NCBI GenBank assembly: GCA_028023455.1
Contig: JAQFVV010012396.1
Coordinates: 23,000,750-23,064,749, forward strand
Source of the DNA: Epiperipatus broadwayi
Taxonomy: Eukaryota; Onychophora; Udeonychophora; Euonychophora; Peripatidae
Length of the DNA stretch: 64,000 nucleotides
Reading direction: 5' to 3'
Shown piece by piece: positions 1-10,925 of this stretch. Position numbers and translations under genes: made by a program. Below the pieces are notes generated by a model that did no database searches, had not been told where the DNA came from, and saw only the letters and a program-made list of their open reading frames with translations. Within the stretch, counting starts at the first letter, position 1; every line of letters starts with the position of its first letter.

Positions 1-720
1 CATTACCTTCCAACGGAGGCGTCGCGGGAATTGAAAGCAGAGGCCATAAGCTATATGAAATGAACAATTGTTAAAATCAATTAAGAACGTTCGTCAAGTT
101 TACAAATTGATAAACAAGCCAACTGAAATGTTAAAACGGACTCTTATCTGACTTTTGTAAGTTTTTAAATCAAATTAATAATGTTTAATTTTATATGTTT
201 TCCGAATGATAAACATCATTTCCATTTTTTTTTTTTCTTATTGTAAAGATTATTTAAATGTATGAAATTTAAGTTGTTTATAGACGCTTGCATAGATTCG
301 TTTGCGGTTAATTATATTTTGGTTTCATATTTGATCAAAATATATAGACATTCGATAAATAATGATACCTTACGGTGAGTATCTAAAATGTATTTATTCG
401 GATGTCTTTTAAGTTATTGGTGACAACGCAAGTATCTTATGGTGAATACTATTGGGTTACTTATAAGTTTCCCTCTGCGATTGTCGGTATCAATAATTTT
501 GTATTTTGATCGTTTATGTTTATTTTGAAATGTTTTTGACCGTGGAATCTATGTAATCGATCTATACCCAACATTTTTAAACAAATCTGTGCGAACGTAT
601 TTAAATGTTAAAATTAAGTCGGGCGTGAATGGCTATATAGTTTGTAAAGTTATATTAAGGGAGGGTAATCTTAGGTTATTCATTTCGTAGTTGAATTGGT
701 TCAATGGATTGGATATATTT
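1..720. other. Unassigned sequence at window start
   Basis: No open frame of useful length and no repeat partner in the window. The first 60 bases contain several CpG dinucleotides and are GC-richer than what follows, so they could be the edge of an exon or repeat cut by the window boundary. Two short related phrases (near 366-378 and 433-446, tacc/tatc followed by ttayggtgagtat-like text) are the only internal similarity I noticed. Confidence 0.3.
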
Positions 721-1120
721 GTGTAATTAGTAGATGTAGTATGAGGTCCGCTACGGGCAGGATTATAGATATACGCCACACACCCTCTGTTTGCCTATGG
801 ATGGGTTTGTAAGTCGGCAGAAGACCGCAGTCCATTCCTATGGAGTTTTTTGTTTATTGATCTACTTGCCAACAGATGTCACATTCCTGTTGGTGGAGAG
901 TCAATCTCTTCTCTATTTCTACTTATTGTTCAGATGTACATTCCTGACAATATAGTATTTTGTGTTGTCGTATCATGCTACATTGAATACATGAATGTAT
1001 CAGATGGATTGGCGCCAGTTGATTGCGAAATTTGTTGCCTAAGGTTAAATCAGGGAAGAATATTTTCTTTTCAAATGCAGATCTATGTAGTCTATTCATA
1101 CTTGACTATCTAAATAATAA
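721..1120. other. GC-richer block, unrecognised
   Basis: This block stands out from its AT-rich surroundings, with CpG-containing text around 745-835 (for example 'ggtccgctacgggcagg'). A frame of 87 codons (850-1113) crosses it, but it has no ATG at its start (it opens on TTG) and resembles no family I know. A fragment of an old transposon or an exon of a gene lying outside the window are both possible. The sequence alone does not decide. Confidence 0.25.
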
Positions 1121-1310
1121 TTAAACTCATTGAAACTTAGTTAAATGTAAAATTAAAAGTTAATATAAAAATCTAAAATGTTAAACTTATTCCTCAAAAT
1201 TTAAATATTATTTTATATGTGCGTAAATAAATATTTTTATATGTTAATTTCTGGCAGTGGCTTTTATTCTTTTATATTTAAGATGTAAAATTTATAGATT
1301 TTTATCTCTG

Positions 1311-1506
1311 CGTCTCCGCTGAGCTAGTGACTTGGGCTAACGGTCGGAATATTTAAAGAAAGTGGAATCTTAACAGCGCGTATCTGCCTACTCTATAAAT
1401 TTTTCTAGGTTTAAATGCCTAGATGGTGCCCTGGTAGTTGCAGATATCGTTTTGCGGTTAGATTCGATCTTCACTTTCATTCCGATTGGTACAATATATA
1501 TATATA
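1311..1506 (+). mobile_element. SINE-like repeat with TA tail
   Basis: The block begins near 'ctgagctagtgacttggg', contains a degenerate RNA polymerase III B-box-like stretch (near 1458-1472, 'gcggttagattcgatctt') and ends in 'gattggtacaatatatat'. The same opening phrase and the same tail occur at 35516-35612, and the tail occurs inverted near 9944. A shared 3' tail followed by a TA microsatellite is usual for tRNA-derived SINEs. The A box is not convincing and the middle parts of the two copies differ, so family membership is inferred from the ends only. Confidence 0.45.
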
Positions 1507-1980
1507 GTAACTTTTACCTGTTTTAACAACAGTTATACACAAGCATAAGAGGAGGTAGTCATGTGATGTTTATTGACTTAAAACCAATCCTGCCTAATAG
1601 GATAATGGTGTCTATGGTTATTAAAGAACCAAAGACACCAAAATGTATGGGTACTGAACTGGGTTCAGACACATATGACTATATAAGCTAATGGGCTTGG
1701 ATTGAAAACATTAAGGTGTTTTCAATTTAAGACTCATAGTTTTGTAGTTAAATGGAGATAAAAGGTGATTGCTGGAGGGTTGCATTAGATCCTAAGATCT
1801 AGATGCAGCGCTCTCAGATCCAATGCTCCTCACTCATGAAGGCCATAAGCCAGAAATTAGTCTGGGGATATTGAATGAGTAGGCACTAGATGGGGATTTT
1901 ATCCACAAGCCTTCTGGCATCCATTGATTACTCTAGCTTGTTGTGTGTGGTGATATATATAGTGAGTTTTGCCTGTTTTT
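1495..1980. repeat. Hairpin-rich block between direct repeats
   Basis: A phrase 'tatatatagt-aacttttacctgtttt' ends near 1524, and a close relative 'gatatatatagtgagttttgcctgtttt' lies at 1952-1979. The roughly 430 bases between them contain compact hairpins: one of 13-bp arms with a single mismatch and a 7-nt loop around 1609-1641 ('ggtgtctatggtt' against 'aaccaaagacacc'), and one around 1703-1727 ('ttgaaaac' against 'gttttcaa'). The direct repeats could be target-site duplication, an old tandem duplication, or two tails of one repeat family. Confidence 0.35.
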
Positions 1981-3946
1981 ATAAAAATATTTTATGAACA
2001 GACAAATGTCATTTTTATATATTTTACTATGAATAATATCTGCATTGTCGAACACTAGCATGGAAATATTTGCTTTATTTTAGTAAAATAAATGAAAGTA
2101 ATTATGCTATATATTTTTTATGTCATTAAAATTAAAATATAAAATAAATTTGGTGGTCATTTTATCTACGTATAGCAAACAAAAGACAGTTATATTCAAT
2201 AAATATGTCTTTTGGTTTTGAAAATATTTTACTACCAAGAAAATATGAAATATTACTTATCATTTTTTTTAGGAATCTGCTCTTCATTCTATATAGTATA
2301 ATTTATTAGAAATATTACCATGATCATGATAAGACATATTTATTGCTCAACAACATTTTATGTTACTTTCTATTGTTTAAATAGAAACATGTTTTCTCTT
2401 TGCTAATGCTTATCATGTAAAGCTGAGTTATATTTCCAATGGAAACAATATTATCATTTATCTGTGTTGTTTAAAATATCTATGTTAGTTCTCAGAATAT
2501 TACCGTTATTGGAAATATTATTAGAGGGTGTCATATTAATCCTGTATGGAATTATTTAGAATGTGAATAAATGAGTGAAAGAATTCACGAAACAGATGTA
2601 TAATTTTCTTATTCAATTGTTTAGTCACAAATTTATATTTCTAGCTATGTTTTGCTATTATTTCTATTTTATTGGTTTTGCACATCATTTATTTGTTGTC
2701 ATTATATGAGATACCAGTAATATACTTATTTTACAGATTTTTTTGATCATGCCAGTAAGCTTTTGCATATCTTAAGTGATATTTAGCATACAATTCTATA
2801 TTTAGACAACCATCTTTTTGATGGTTTATTTTTGTATTTTAAGATTAGAGACAAAGTCTTAATTTTTTATTGCATTCTTTTATAAGTGTTTATTGTAAGT
2901 TTATTCCATCATTTCATGTTTGCCTTTCTTTTAAATTCCTTAATGTTTACCTCAGTGAGATTTTATTAAAATCATGTGTGATACCAACCATATCTTTATT
3001 TTTTTCTCTTGAAATAGTGTAAATTAATGTGTAATATCAACAATGACATTATTTTGACATTTTGAAATATTTTGAAGATCATATGTAATGTCAGCCATAC
3101 CTTTATTTGTGCTCTTGCTGAGATCGAAGTAGTTTTGATATGTTGATGGTGTTGATACACCCAATTTGCATATTTAATGTTTTTAAAACCTTAATAAAAT
3201 ATTTTACACTTGCATTTTATTATTTATGTAACTCTAAAATTTAGAGAACTTCCAAATTCTTCATGTCCCAAGGATAGTAAGATTCATATTTATTAGAACT
3301 ATTAAATATATTTCCTATAGAGCCATATGATATTGAAAAAGAGATTATTAAAATGTGTGAGCCTTATGAATCATGTCAATAATTCATCGGAAATCATTTC
3401 AAGATTATTTATTTGTTTTTATTATTTCCAATTGTAATTTGTAAATTTAGTATAAACTGGAATAATTAAAATTTTTAATTTTTTAAAGCAATATTAGGAT
3501 TATATGCATCATGCTTATTAATGACAATAAATATTGTTTTAATTATTAATTTTCGAATTTGTATCTCTATTATCATCATCTGCATTCTCAGAAATTCACA
3601 AAGGTCATACATATATTTTTATTGTCATGATATAAAAGTATAAGAGGATTAAAGGAATATGATAAAAAAGTCACTTTATTAAATTTTATATTGTTAATAT
3701 TAAGGTAACATCCATGGACAAGATTACTTTATTTTGTTTTGGTTAAAGACAAGAGGAAAACCTGTTTGTGTGATATGTGGATACTAATAAAATTCCTTTC
3801 CCATTCATCTTATCATAAATGTAATCCTAATATGGTATAATTATTTTATTATAAGAGTTTTCATGATTAATTTGAAATATAATAGTTATTTATTGCATTA
3901 AGATATTATCTCAAAGATTGTATACCTTATTATTAATATTTAGGGT
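1981..3946. other. AT-rich noncoding DNA
   Basis: No frame, hairpin or repeat partner that I can support. Composition is close to uniform AT-rich text with short A and T runs. Confidence 0.6.
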
Positions 3947-4465
3947 AGGTAATATTCATAAATTAACATTAATGCATGTCACTTATACACAATATAATAA
4001 CTAAGATGGAATTGGATTGAAATTAGACTATGAGAAATACATATAAAACCAATATCATTCAAACATATATTTAATAATTAATAAAGTAAAAAAAAAACTA
4101 TAAAAGAACATAATTTCATAGGTGTGGGCAAACACATGAACAGCAGATGAGACAATATAATATTCATTTCATCTTTAAATATTAAATCAACATGTATGTG
4201 TATAAGTGCAGTCACTAAGATTATGCCTATACCAAGAATGCCAAATCCTATCTTAACATTGTGGGTTGCTATTTGATAAGTAATTTTATCAGCCCTATAT
4301 CATTCATTATAGTATTATACAAAATTATATATTAGTATTTAAAGTGTGAGTGCATAAATAAGTTCATGCTGATGTAGATTTAACCTAGTAGTAAAGATGT
4401 GTTTTCAGATCAATGCTGAATATTTAAATGTTAGGGAAAAGCACTGGCTGCTTTAGGTTTCCAAT

Positions 4466-4738
4466 ATGTTTTATAACACTGACAAAATATTACTAATAAT
4501 GCTGCCCTGTGGATGGATAATTCTTCAAGGGTTCTTGAAACCAATGCATGGTAGCATGGGACTGGGTGTCTTGCTGCTAATGATGGGAATATTGAATTTC
4601 AGGAGTGGAGTGGCTTATACTAATGACCTAGCATTAAACTTCATGGATAATCTTGATGCACAAACCCAAAATAGTAGAATGAGAAGGCCTAACTGGGGTC
4701 CCATTTTAGAAGATGCAGCAATATGTAAAATATATTGA
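4466..4738 (+). pseudogene. Open frame in duplication, probably not coding
   Basis: A 90-codon ATG frame (starts MFYNTDKILLIMLPCG) has a relative in copy B (14661-14864, starts MFCNTGKILPIMLPCG) that stops earlier at a TGA. Comparing the two over 67 codons I count roughly 26 amino-acid-changing and 8 silent base differences, giving only about 66% protein identity against 83% base identity. That ratio is what drift without selection on a protein would give. I recognise no family. It may be a remnant of an ancient repeat-encoded protein, or pure chance. Confidence 0.2.
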
Positions 4739-6180
4739 CAATAAAATACATCTGCAATGCAATAAATGATATAACATAGCATTACATTTAGACTAATTAA
4801 AGCACAAATTATTTAATCTTGTTAATACACTTTAATCTACATCTTATTAATTAATTAAGAAGGGAGAAGTATATTTGGAGGTGTTTAATAATAGATTAAC
4901 ATATATACTTTATAAATGTCCCAAAGGCTAGTCTATTACTTATTATAACAATAATTAAAATCATAAATCCAGTTTAGAAGCAGACCACATTATGCATATA
5001 TATAACAAATAAATAATCAATAATAATGAGTGCACACCAGTTCATTATTATTGCCATATAGGATTTCGAAATAGCATGTGTAATTGGTGACATTGATAAT
5101 GATAATTAAATGAAGATAATTTAAATTATATCTTCTCTAAATTTTACTGAAGTTAAAAGCTTGCTGTTTTGAAGCATTAGTATATAAATAATACTTAAAA
5201 TATGTTTTGAAAGTAAATGTAGAAAAAGTATAGGCACAAGTGCAGTGATAGATGAATAGTTAAATAAACATTGATTTGATTTAAATAAAGTAAAAACTAT
5301 AAGTGTAGGTGGGAAAGTTACATAAATTAAAAGGTTAATTAATTTAAACACCGTTTAAAGTTAACAAATTTGAATGTTCAATTATTTCTTATTTTTCATT
5401 TAGCTAGTTTATAAGAGTTAAGGGTTTGAATATTAAATATTAATTGATTCAGAGCACTGCAGGTCTGGAATGATATTACTGATTCTTATTTGCAGCTGGT
5501 GATGTAGGCACTTAGAATTCAGGTGTAGTAGCATTCTTTTCTGGAAAGGTTCAAAGTGTATTTTTTTTCTGGTGGCAGGCTGACACTGGAGAATTGCATC
5601 CTGTAATGGTCAGGTTGTTAGGCATATAGGATGGCTGTAACTCACTGTTGACCCATAGAGAAGCAGCAAAACATCACTCTTCTAAGCCAGACATATCAAA
5701 ATTTCAATCAGTATGGATTCTGATAATTTCTCTTGCAAATATTGGTGCGCATATGTCTAGACAAAATGTGGCCCATTTACACAATATTCATTTCAATCAC
5801 CTGGTTGTTGACAATTTATTATCACCTGAGAACCTATTAGTTTTCGATATTAAGTTAAAATTTTAGAGATTAAAATTGATTTTTAACTTTTGTTTAATTT
5901 TCTGCAAAATATCCAAAATCCCACCAGGGATTTGAATTGTTCCAGTCCAATGACTTTGCTTATACAATAGTTTGTTGTAAACAAATTAATTTACAAAATT
6001 TACTAAATGTAAACTGATGTCCCTGCAGTTGCAGTGGCTTAACCTTTTAACCGCTAATTATATTATTGGTTGTATGAGGTAAAAATCAAATCTTTTAATT
6101 GGCCAACTCACAAACTGAAGACAAAGCCTATTGTTAAAACATATTCACCTATAATATTAAATTCAACTCAGATACATTTA

Positions 6181-6463
6181 TAAAAAGTCTATTAAGTAAT
6201 AATTTACTAAGGCTGTAACCTTAGAAATAAGTGTCTGAAAAATACGAAGGTAGGGACCTCTATAGGTCTTAAAACACAAGCTTACGCTATGAAGAAAAGA
6301 CAGAATCCTTCTTTACTCCAACCTACTTTTAAGACCTATAGAGGTCCCTACCTTCGTATTTTTCAGACGCTTATTTCTAAGGTTACAGCCTTAGTAAATT
6401 ATTACTTAATATAATAATGGGCGTTTAATAAAATTTATAATTACAACTTTAAAAAGTCTATTA
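6181..6463. mobile_element. Nested fold-back insertion inside MITE copy 1
   Basis: Two 84-nt arms (6191-6274 and 6327-6410) are reverse complements with one mismatch, around a 52-nt loop. The arms contain 'cgaaggtagggacctctat' and its complement. The block is flanked by a 14-bp direct repeat, 'taaaaagtctatta', at 6181-6194 and 6450-6463. MITE copy 2 (22889-23640) has one version of this 14-mer and none of the palindrome, so copy 2 is an empty site. A transcript from either strand would fold into a near-perfect long hairpin. No coding capacity. The 14-bp duplication could be a target-site duplication, but about 39 bp of non-palindromic DNA lies between the right arm and the second 14-mer. Confidence 0.85.
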
Positions 6464-7012
6464 CTAATTTTTCAGGTTATGAAAAGAACGAAAGTTCTTT
6501 TAAAAATAAATTGCTATTTATTTATTCTAAAATATTCAATTTCGGCAACATAAAAGCTATAATATAAACAAAAAGGTCGACTTTTACGTTATAGAAAAGT
6601 AAATATTTCTTTTTACTAAATCTTAAATATTTTTACAAAAATCTTCAATATTTTTCGAAAATAATTTTGTTTTTTTATTATTCTCTCTGAAAATAATTTG
6701 TAATTTCCATAAATATAATTTTATAATACTTTAAATTATATTCGAAATGAAAATCTCAGCATTTTTCTTTATTTTCTTTGATCAGGCAGTTTCTTTGTTC
6801 TTTCCAGCCAATCAGAATGTCTTTTTCGGCTGAGAGCACCATAACAACCAATCACAGCTAATGTTCTTTCTTTGTTTAGGTTTAAATGCGTTTTTTTTTT
6901 ATTTTTTACTTGTAAAATAATTTGGAAGAGGGCACCATCTTACAGAACTTTTAAAAACCTAATCAAAACCTGTCAAACGAATATTTTAGCATAAGAACTG
7001 GCAGAATTAGAG

Positions 7013-7020
7013 TGACGTCA
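7013..7020. promoter_or_regulatory. Consensus CRE motif in MITE end
   Basis: A full palindromic TGACGTCA (the CREB/ATF binding consensus) sits 39 bp inside the right TTAA. The same eight bases are present at the matching place in MITE copy 2 (22931-22938), although the sequence around them has diverged. Whether it is bound is unknown. Confidence 0.35.
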
Positions 7021-7309
7021 GATGTTGACGAGGAGCCTCGTAAGAGGCGGGAAAAGGGTTAATGCTAATTTGTTTACAACTATTTTACTTTTAATTTATA
7101 AGAGCTAAAACTTTTAACAAAACTAAATCATGCCATTCTATAAATGTATTACTACATAGGTCAGATTATACACATACATATGATTTTGTAGCAAAGCAAA
7201 TTCATAAATTGGCCTTTATAAAATTAAATTTATAATATAAATATTTTTAATTGCAAATTCAAATGTATCTGCCATATTTTAATATAACTGATATTAAAAG
7301 TGTCTTTTC

Positions 7310-7330
7310 ATATATATATATATATATATA
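7310..7330. repeat. (TA)n, about 10 units
   Basis: A short TA run at the junction between the main duplicated block and its distal part. In copy B the equivalent junction is where the 2.5-kb extra segment begins and ends. Confidence 0.9.
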
Positions 7331-7715
7331 CTGTGATGCATATAGCCATGATAGTGCTCTTATATATTTATTTTCAGTAGGTTTAAACTTAGCCCAGATG
7401 GGTATTGTAACCAAAGGTTTAAGTGAAGCAGTAGGGAATAAAAACCTATCATTTCATATGCCCAAACTTACAAAAATAAAAAAAATAAAAAAGATCTTAT
7501 GTACTCTACTGTGTTTATCTTTAATAGCCTGTTACTTTACTCTTGCACCAACTACTCTAATGTGATATAAATTTAGAAACATATAAAATTAGTATGATAT
7601 TTATAAGTCTAAAATGCTACACAAATGTTAATGTCCATATGGATATTCATCATGATTAGTAACATCAGGTTGTTAGTCTTGATTTATATGTAAGCACTAG
7701 GAAGGAGCAGATTCC

Positions 7716-8048
7716 TTAATGACCTAAGATCATCATTTTATGAGGTAGACTGTGCACATTATATGTGCCAGTTATGCTCTCTTGGTCTTCTAGCAAAAAG
7801 GCATTGTACTCATGATCCTGCTTGATCATGTATGGTCCCTTGTAGAGGAATAAAAACTTTTTATATTCCTTAAACCACTTGTTACTAGCCAGTGGGGCTC
7901 AAACCCATACTTGGTTTACTACATGGAACATATGTTGATTTCTTTCTACATTTTTCTTCCTTGCTACTAAATTATATAGATTAGCTTTTGCCCTCAACCT
8001 ATCTTCCCTCTTGCAGCTATATGGACACTTCCTCTCTCCCCTTTCTTT
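7716..8048 (-). pseudogene. Ty3/Gypsy-type integrase C-terminus remnant
   Basis: Reading the minus strand from 8048 down to the TAA at 7716-7718, one frame gives a run containing RLRAKANLYNLVARKKN, then VVNQVWV, a TGA stop, then APLASNKWFKEYKKF, LYKGPYMIKQ, NAFLLEDQE and GTYNVHSLPHKM. The order (basic region, 'QVWV', 'KW..EYKKF', 'LYKGPY.I', 'N.FLLED', 'GTYNVHSL') is what I know from the C-terminal end of retrotransposon integrases, best matching Ty3/Gypsy. The internal TGA and the missing upstream catalytic core make it a dead fragment. Protease and reverse transcriptase are not recognisable upstream. The family call rests on motif memory, not a search. Confidence 0.6.
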
Positions 8049-9760
8049 TCATAGTCCTTCTTGTTTTGGCACTCATCCCAAACTATTGGGTTTTTCTTCA
8101 TTCTTTTTTTGAAATACCTGGTTCACTTTTATCTACAATCTCGGTCATCCTGATCTTCAACTCATCTCTATCCCTAATCTTTTGGATTCACTTTTCATTG
8201 CCAATTTATCCTGCCTGAATCTTCTTTCTGGATCTCTAATTCTTTCTTGACTTGCTCCTCCAAATCCAAACTATCCAATTTGTCTTTGTCCTCACTTTCT
8301 AATATGATCAGCAGCAATTTTGAACCCTTTTCTACTTTGATAATATTGCAGACAGTACTTGACTCTCTGTCCTTTACTTCTAGATTTATTGGTCCATTCC
8401 TTTCCTTTCTAATGCTGTTTCTCTAACTACAGCATTTTTAAACTATCCACAACCAAATCTCATTTGCCACATTGTATTGTTTGATTCCTTCTTCTGAATC
8501 CAACACTACTTTTCCCTCTTCACTTTTCTCATCTGCCAATTTCCACTCAGTCTCATTTTCTGTCTCCATTGTTTCTATGCTACAGGTTACTTGAGATAAT
8601 TTGACCGATGGTTCAGAGTTTGACTTTGGGATTTCCTTTCCTGCTCCTTTATAAAACTTTTTGCTACTTCTACATCCTTAGCAATAATTTGAGAGTTCAT
8701 TGGATTTGGCATATCTATCCTCCATAGACATGATTTTAATAAGTCAATAGACCATTTGCTTTTTCCTTGGGTGGTCTTCTCTTTTCCCACTCTGTTGCTA
8801 GTCTCCATCAGTGGGCAATGGGATATCATTAATAACCTTGCTGGTGCTGTACCCCATCTTCTCCATGGGTTCCTGCATCCTTCTTCTGCATTTTCCTTTC
8901 TTGAATTCCTGTAGAAGTGATGTTACATCACTTCTTTTCTTCACACCTGATTTTCCAGTTATTTCTCAAAGGTCCTCCAGTTTCCTGGCCACATTCATCT
9001 TAATTCTGGAGACTACCTTCTTTATAGATTTCTACCTGATTGACCTGGTCCCTGATGGTTTCATTCTACACTCTTATTGCTAGTATGGATGTTATGGCTC
9101 TCCTCTCAGTTCTTGCTCAAGAGCCCTGTAAATTTCATGTGGATCTTCTTTTTCTCTTTTTGCAGCCTATATTCAACTCCTGTAGCTCTTTCTGCAATCT
9201 CTTCTACACTTGTCTCTGTCTGTCCTTCATCTCTCACTTATTTTGCACCATTATTTCATCCATTCTTTTATTTAAGGCTCCAAAGCTTTTCTCCATCTTT
9301 TTCTTATTTTCTTGATCTCTTATTTTCACATCTAATTTAGCCTGCTTGTTTGCTTCTACCATCTTCCTCATCAAGTCCATATCCATAATACTCTCCAGCC
9401 TTCTGCATTGGTTTCTTTTCATGGATTTATCTTGGCAGGTCTTTAAAATATACAGGGCTCTCATCATGCCTTTCATCTGCACCCTGACTCATACTCATTT
9501 CCTCCAATATTTCTCCCTCAGTGCTCCTGTCCTCTAAGATTTTTCTCCCTGATCTCAATATTATCTCTTTACATTTTACTTTTTTTCTGACTTCCTTACT
9601 TGGAACTATTCTAGATAATTCTATTACAACAATTGGGCTTCCCATGAACTCTTCCCCCTCTTCTCACTCCTCACTTATTTTTCTTCCCATTTCCTCTTCT
9701 CCACCTACTCCCTCTACTGCTTCTTTCTATATACTGATATCCATTATTATTAGTTTTTGT
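8049..9760 (-). pseudogene. Decayed retroelement coding region, gag-like
   Basis: The plus strand is strikingly pyrimidine-rich, so the minus strand is A/G-rich and keeps several broken frames of Lys/Glu-rich protein: 9645-9427 (ends SPVYFKDLPR), 9482-9234 (MDLMRKMVEANKQAKLDVKI and onward, heptad-like), about 9240-9110 (QTETSVEEIAERATGVEY) and 8829-8587. They overlap in different frames, as expected after frameshifts. Position upstream of the integrase remnant on the same strand suggests gag or a structural protein, but I see no zinc knuckle or protease site, so the gag label is inference. Plus-strand frames of 60-90 codons across this region are shadows. Confidence 0.4.
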
Positions 9761-9943
9761 TAAAATCTTCTGTTTTGTTGTCTTTCACTTTGATATATTT
9801 GTTTTACAATAATTCGATAATATGGCTATTACTCACTCTCCACCAGGAAAGAGATTATTCCACTGCTTTTCTAAATTTCAGTGTACTCTATTTATTTCTC
9901 CTTTCTACCTAGTGCTTCATATTCACTTCTCTACCTAATATAT

Positions 9944-10286
9944 ATATTGTACCGAGATACATCAGGAAGGAGTGTGCTTTCTTCGGAGTTACACATAATT
10001 TTGGGAGAAATATAAATTGATAAAAAATTTGTTTAAATATTTAATAAAAATAAAAGGTCTTGTAGGGTAAAATAAGAATAAAAAGAATTTTTTTTTTCTC
10101 ATAGAAGGGTTTATCGTTAAAAGCATAAATTAGACAGTTTTATAAGATATAATTTTGAATCATATTTAAATAAAACCTAAAGAATTAAAACTTGATTTAA
10201 CTAAAAATTTGATTTAATTGAAATTTGATTTAAGATTGCTTTAAAAAAAAGAAAAAAAGCAAGGTGGAGTTCGTTTTGTCTTATAA
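9944..10286 (-). mobile_element. Inverted SINE-like tail and AT-rich spacer
   Basis: 'atatatatattgtaccga' at about 9944-9962 is the reverse complement of the tail 'tcggtacaatatatatat' seen at 1311-1506 and 35420-35612. This suggests a minus-oriented copy whose body would lie to the right. That body is not recognisable beyond about 10010, where the sequence becomes AT-rich with poly-A and poly-T runs. Confidence 0.3.
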
Positions 10287-10308
10287 ATATATATATATAT
10301 ATATATAA
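10287..10308. repeat. (TA)n, about 11 units
   Basis: Short TA run directly before the LTR-like promoter block. Confidence 0.85.
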
Positions 10309-10309
10309 C

Positions 10310-10675
10310 CAAAGGAATGTAGTGAACAATGGGAGCTAATGACAAACATGAGAAATTTCCACTAAATGGCTAGTTAGTGAAATAACTCTAACAAAGAAAT
10401 TGAAATTTGCAATCATCTAAAGAATGACCAATGAAACTGTGTAGAGAGTCGAAAGAAAAGAAATAATTGTCCAATAGCAGAAATTCAGAATGTAGATTGA
10501 ATCCGCAAGATAAGGACCGTAAAATATAAAAGGGGCGAATTTTCTATTGTATTATTAGAGTATTGAATTATTAGATTGAATTTGATATTGTGATTAAAAT
10601 TTGATTCTGATTTATTCTTAATTTCATAGTCATATTATTAATATACGTCTAAAGTTAAATAAAAAGTTAAATAAA
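10310..10675 (+). promoter_or_regulatory. LTR-like promoter and poly(A) signal
   Basis: A good TATA box (TATAAAAG, 10525-10532, followed by gggg) lies 126-138 bp upstream of two AATAAA signals (10658-10663 and 10670-10675). A TATA box closely followed by a poly(A) signal is the compact layout of a retroelement LTR (U3-R). Boundaries are unclear: 'gtgaacaa' occurs near both possible ends (about 10321 and 10704), but no clean TG...CA pair with target duplication is visible. A cellular promoter is the alternative. Confidence 0.3.
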
Positions 10676-10925
10676 ACATAATGCTGCATTGTTAAACCCA
10701 TCGTGTGAACAACCGGCCGAATCCTTCCATGCAATACCAACAGCAGTCAGTTCGAATGTCGATTATGTTCGCGTAAAACAAGAAGGAAACGGAGTGTCCA
10801 CGGTGAAGCCCACAGGATCCCAATGACATCGGGAAAAGGATTGCAAAGAGTTAGCGCTAACTGACCGAAGGAAATACTATCAGAAGCTACGCTCGGAACC
10901 TTGCATAAAGGAGAAAGCTAGGTAA
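10671..10925 (+). pseudogene. Coding-like stretch with one in-frame TGA
   Basis: This frame is GC-richer than its surroundings and open except for TGA at 10824-10826 (CAA-TGA-CAT, possibly a decayed CGA). It includes IPTAVSSNVDYVRVKQEG and VSTVKPTGSQ before the stop, then HREKDCKELALTDRRKYY and QKLRSEPCIKEKAR before TAA. The basic 'DRRKYYQKLRSEP..KEKAR' stretch resembles short basic repeats found in many uncharacterised animal and transposon-encoded proteins. A splice-donor-like AG|GTAAT lies at 10920-10926, so it could be the end of an old exon. There is no in-frame ATG near its start. A second frame across the same bases (containing FECRLCSRKTRRKRSVHG) is also open for about 45 codons. Function unknown. 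Confidence 0.35.

Larger units (their letters stand above)
6039..7062 (+). mobile_element. piggyBac-like MITE, copy 1 (with TTAA target sites)
   Basis: The element (6043-7058, 1,016 bp) is flanked by TTAA at 6039-6042 and 7059-7062. Its ends are imperfect inverted repeats: 'ccttttaaccgc' at the left, and 'cccttttcccgcc' when the right end is read on the other strand. TTAA duplication with C-rich termini is the signature of piggyBac-type transposons. The paralogous sequence at 16310-16330 reads straight through with a single TTAA, giving a clean empty site. There is no transposase frame, so it is non-autonomous. Near the right end are a short palindrome ('acgagg-ag-cctcgt', 7030-7043) and TGACGTCA. 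A 269-bp nested insertion lies at 6181-6463; without it the element is 747 bp, matching copy 2. Confidence 0.88.
3947..7465 (+). repeat. Local duplication, copy A
   Basis: Alignable along most of its length with 14236-16583, and at its far end (7331-7465) with 19094-19222. In the stretch 4466-4666 I count about 34 differences in 201 bases (about 83% identity). Shared landmarks include 'aaattagactatgagaaata', 'ctgccctgtggatggataa' and 'catctgcaatgcaataaatg'. Copy A carries the MITE at 6039-7062, which copy B lacks. Copy B carries a TA array with about 65 extra bases, and about 2.5 kb of inserted DNA, that copy A lacks. Either this is a dispersed repeat family with two members here, or an old local duplication. 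Both are on the same strand, about 10.3 kb apart. Confidence 0.85.

Noticed and set aside
7251-7565. 104-codon plus-strand frame
   Set aside because: It crosses a TA run (YIYIYIY), begins at a TTG rather than ATG, and its distal part (7331-7465) aligns with 19094-19222, where the frame is not kept.
7988-9763. Series of plus-strand frames of 60-90 codons rich in Ser, Leu and Phe
   Set aside because: They are the complement of the A/G-rich minus-strand retroelement remnant; pyrimidine-rich shadow frames.
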